Assembly (NCBI GenBank): GCA_037893225.1
Contig: JAZGUH010000401.1
Location: 1,302,001 to 1,366,000, forward strand
Source of the DNA: Hippasteria phrygiana
Lineage: Eukaryota > Echinodermata > Asteroidea > Valvatida > Goniasteridae
Direction: 5' to 3'
Length of the DNA: 64,000 nucleotides
Part shown: piece after piece, positions 61,301-64,000 of the stretch
Layout of the letters: every line of letters begins with the position of its first letter
Position numbering within the stretch: the stretch's first letter is position 1
Notes under the pieces: generated by a model
Database searches by the model: none
Seen by the model: the letters and a program-made list of their open reading frames with translations, nothing else
Told to the model about the DNA's origin: nothing
Position numbers and translations under genes: made by a program

Positions 61301-62389
61301 CGCAAGGGCGAACGGAATGTACTGTACTCGGTGGTGTGATTTCACCTGAATGGGGAGGCTGAGAAAACGGTTCGTGTATATAGGGACACACTTGAATGAT
61401 TAATACAGCACAAGGTATATTATATAAGGGTGTGGTCCTAAACCAACCAGGAATGCCGATTATGCAAATTAGAACCCGCATATATGGCGGGCCAAACAAA
61501 CAAAACAAAATTTTCCCACAGAAAAAGACATGACAAACTGGGTCACGCGGATCGGGCAATCCTTCAACGGTCCCGTCGACGCATCGAGCCCGGTTCAAAT
61601 TTCCAGACAATACAACACATGTACACAAAAAACCGCACCCAGGGTGACCACACCGGCCGTACTGTCGTGCATGAGCCAAGTTATGAATAATTCATTTATC
61701 AAGGTCAAACTCAATCGCTGATTTGCTCTCCCGGAAAGTCGGAGGAGAATAATCGAAAAAAGTAAAGAAAAAGTTAGGAGGAATATCCAAGACCTTCGTG
61801 GAAGTAAAGAACCGAGCAAAGAACGGTAGAATCGATTCTTAACAGCGCGTAATATAAAACATTTCAGAATCGAATACATTGCCGAGTCGATTTACTGAGA
61901 AACACGAAGGTCTTGGAACCAAGACTTAAGGGCTGACATGTCCGGTGTGTGACCTCTGTGTTAAATGTGATTGCACAGTTTCAATCTATGGCTTTCGACT
62001 GAAGTTCGAAAAACAATTGAGCAATATTGGCCCAAAGATGTTTTAGTAATAAACAAAATACAAAAAACTACTTCCGCTGCAGTGCCTTGGTTGCTCCGAG
62101 CTTATCGCGGACATGTACACCTATGTCCAGGAAAAGACGGCTTGAACCTACTTCTACCCCAAGAGGAAGCTAGCGCCGGATGGAGTTTCCACGACCCACC
62201 TTGAGGTGTAGAATATAGTTTGTTATTATTTTGACCAGGCAAAATCTGACGTTTTACATGTTGTGAACGCTAGATATATCATGCACACTCAATGATTGAA
62301 TAACGTAAACACTATCTTACAATGACCATATTTAGTATATTTTTTCATGTATAATAATGAGCAGTACCATCTACCCCTTGCCAGTACAA
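61301..62389. other. No gene recognised
   Basis: A 77-residue plus frame at 61971 (KTIEQYWPKDVLVINKIQKT, AVPWLLRAYRGHVHLCPG) has no family I recognise. AAGACCTTCGTG/CACGAAGGTCTTGG around 61792 and 61904 form a short inverted pair. Confidence 0.3.
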
Positions 62390-62506
62390 ATGAAACACAC
62401 CTTCACGTATGTTTTAGCTGGCCCTGCTGGATGTGACAAGACACAATTTGTTAAATGTCTGCTGATGCTCGCTGGTGAGAACATCATCGCCCCACCTCCC
62501 AGATAG
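62390..62506 (+). pseudogene. P-loop ATPase-like fragment, cut by a foldback element
   Basis: MKHTFTYVLAGPAGCDKTQF begins a frame with VKCLLMLAGENIIAPPP after it. GPAGCDKT resembles a Walker A motif (GxxGxGKT) with aspartate in place of the last glycine. The F-T-x-x-x-A-G-P-x-G-x-x-K-T-Q-F-V-K pattern followed by IAPPP resembles small ATPases seen in large DNA transposons and related viruses. This is by memory only, and I cannot assign the family. The frame is cut at 62501 by the start of the foldback element and ends at its TAG. Confidence 0.4.
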
Positions 62507-63368
62507 CATCATGATATTGAACCAATGTTGGGCCATCAAAACTGTTTTGTTGGGCCAATATTGGCTGTCAATGTTGGGCCAGTGTAATTTCGCTCATCGG
62601 CATCTAATTGGCCCAATGTTAAAGTTGGCCTAACGTTGGCCAAACATTACAGTTGGCTCAACATTGGACCGCAGTTGTCCCACTCTATTGAGAAACCTAG
62701 AGCCACCATTGTACCATCAAAGTTCAAAGGTTTTTCCAATGTTGGGCCATCAAAACTGTTTTGTTGGGCCAACATTGGCTGTCGATGTTGGGTCAGTGTA
62801 ATTTTGCTCATCGGCATCTTATTGGCACAATGTTAAAGTTGGCCTAACGTTGGCCAAATATTACAGCTGCCTCAACATTAGACTGCTGTTGTCCCACTCT
62901 ATTGAGAAACATTGAGCCACCATTGCACCCACCACCAAGAGTATACCGTGGTATGTGTTTTTATACTCTTTCTAAAGTCTACCTTTTTATTGTTTGTGTA
63001 TGTGAAGTTGTGGATTTGATGTTATGGTGTGTAATTTTGGTATGATTATTTTAATATTGTTCTTATTTTCCAAATGTTTTAATGAGAGACGACAGCATGT
63101 AATTTCCAGCATAACAATTAACAGTTTTGATGGAAAACCCTTGAACTTTGATGGCGCAATGGTGGCTCAATGTTTCTCAATAGAATGGGACAACAACGGT
63201 CCAATGTTGAGCCAACTACAATGTTTGGCCAACGTTAGGCCAACTTTAACATTGGGCCAACAAGATGCCGATGAGCAAAATTACACTGGCCCAACATTGA
63301 CAGCCAATGTTGGCCCAACAAAACAGTTTTGATGGCCCAACATTGGTTCAATATCATGATGCTATCTG
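62501..63368. mobile_element. Foldback element with CAGATAGCATCATGATATTG ends
   Basis: CAGATAGCATCATGATATTG at the left is perfectly mirrored by CAATATCATGATGCTATCTG at the right. The arms, about 430 bp each, are made of TTGGGCCAACA/TGTTGGCCCAA motifs and pair along nearly their full length. No coding frame and no clear target duplication. The truncated copy at 18830-19857 ends at the same TTGGTTCAATA. Confidence 0.85.
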
Positions 63369-63665
63369 TGACGTGGACAGCCTTCAGAACAAGTTTCATC
63401 TCTCTGATGTGAGATTCAGGTATACCAACATGATAACCGCATGAAGGAAGGAGAACATATTTCTTGGTCATCTCTGATGCTAATACTGCATGTAGACATA
63501 GTAGATTCCCAGAATAGTTGAAGCCAATGTATATCAAAAGAAGTCCACAGTTCTCTGTACTGGACAGCGTTACCATATTTGGGCAGCAGTGGACCCTCAT
63601 GGTGTCCTTTCCTCAATCCGTCTTTCTTTGGAGAACTACCAATCGGGCAAAATACATTGGAATGA
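63369..63665 (-). pseudogene. Unknown ORF remnant next to the foldback element
   Basis: The minus-strand frame from 63600 reads LLIYIGFNYSGNLLCLHAVL, then MTKKYVLLPSCGYHVGIPES and HIREMKLVLKAVHV before running into the foldback element. It looks coding, but I do not recognise it. The piece around 63560-63650 is shared, inverted, with 18755-18828, so it belongs to the composite element. Confidence 0.4.
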
Positions 63666-64000
63666 CGTTGAAACCACCTGGGAAACCGACAGACACCGGC
63701 GTTGAACTGACGTTGAATAATCATTAGATTTGAAAATAGATCTAATGTTGAAATCACAACGTTAAATCAACGTAGACATGTCCACGTTGATTCAATGTTG
63801 AAAAGTTTACGTTGATTCAACGTTTGATAACGATTAGACAAACACTGAATTTAGTTGATAATATCGCGACGTAATTTACACAGTTATTCAACGTTGGATA
63901 AATGTCAAAATCTGTACGTTGAAACAACGTCACCAACCCAAAGTTGGATAAACATTGAATTTACGTTGATAACATCGCTACACAATTATCCAATGTTAAA
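63666..64000. repeat. CAACGTTGATTCAACGTT-rich arm (runs off the window)
   Basis: Inverse of 18290-18740: CCGACAGACACCGGCGTTGA, AACGTAGACATGTCCACGTT and AACCCAAAGTTGGATAAACA are all mirrored there. Continues past the right edge. Confidence 0.8.

Overview
The window looks like intergenic or intronic DNA from an animal nuclear genome, most likely a marine invertebrate deuterostome (echinoderm, hemichordate or lancelet). I infer this from the element types present: DIRS-like tyrosine-recombinase retrotransposons, Ty3/Gypsy and non-LTR elements, THAP-bearing P-like elements, hAT-like elements with long G/C tracts, and TTAA-flanked and foldback MITEs. There are no bacterial-style operons, rRNA genes or CRISPR arrays. 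I could not fix the species from sequence alone.

Almost everything is transposable-element DNA, heavily nested. Region 1-7.4 kb: a decayed Ty3/Gypsy element on the minus strand (gag 5235-6386, protease, reverse transcriptase (RT), RNase H running off the left edge). It is split by a 940-bp P-like element and by a 2.0-kb hAT-like element with an exact 8-bp target duplication. Region 7.4-11.6 kb: two inverted arms of about 1.1-1.4 kb holding non-LTR 3' ends and CGACG-rich repeats. Region 12.0-22.4 kb: a DIRS-like element on the minus strand (gag, RT, RNase H, tyrosine recombinase (YR), terminal inverted repeats), interrupted by a TA-flanked MITE, a second MITE, a 120-bp tandem array, a foldback composite and a TTAA-flanked MITE. 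Region 23.5-25.2 kb: a non-LTR RT scrap and a tRNA-related SINE.

Region 25.2-34.5 kb: a second, better preserved YR element on the minus strand. Its first gag exon and leader are present three times in a row, and a hAT-like element containing an L2/CR1-type retrotransposon sits between two copies. Region 36.0-38.3 kb: endonuclease and partial RT of another non-LTR element. Region 38.4-40.0 kb: a TIR element, probably Mutator-like, carrying a broken RecQ helicase fragment and a 112-bp palindrome. Region 40.5-41.1 kb: telomere-like and 31-bp repeats. Region 43.6-52.2 kb: two copies of a TIR family with 9-bp target duplications, one invaded by a 2.76-kb element with a TGGC duplication, the other by a non-LTR 3' end. 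A 72-bp array lies between them.

Region 53.3-56.3 kb holds the only good candidate for a host gene: two phase-compatible exons on the plus strand, the second ending in a stop codon, around an intron filled by a foldback element. The right end has nested MITEs (56.3-57.7 kb), a second P-like THAP element (58.2-59.1 kb), a third YR element (59.4-61.3 kb), a P-loop protein fragment (62.4 kb) and a second copy of the foldback composite seen at 18.3-19.9 kb.

Nearly every coding segment is broken by frameshifts, stops or insertions, so the genes work together only as the historical parts of separate elements. The order of insertion can be read from which element interrupts which.
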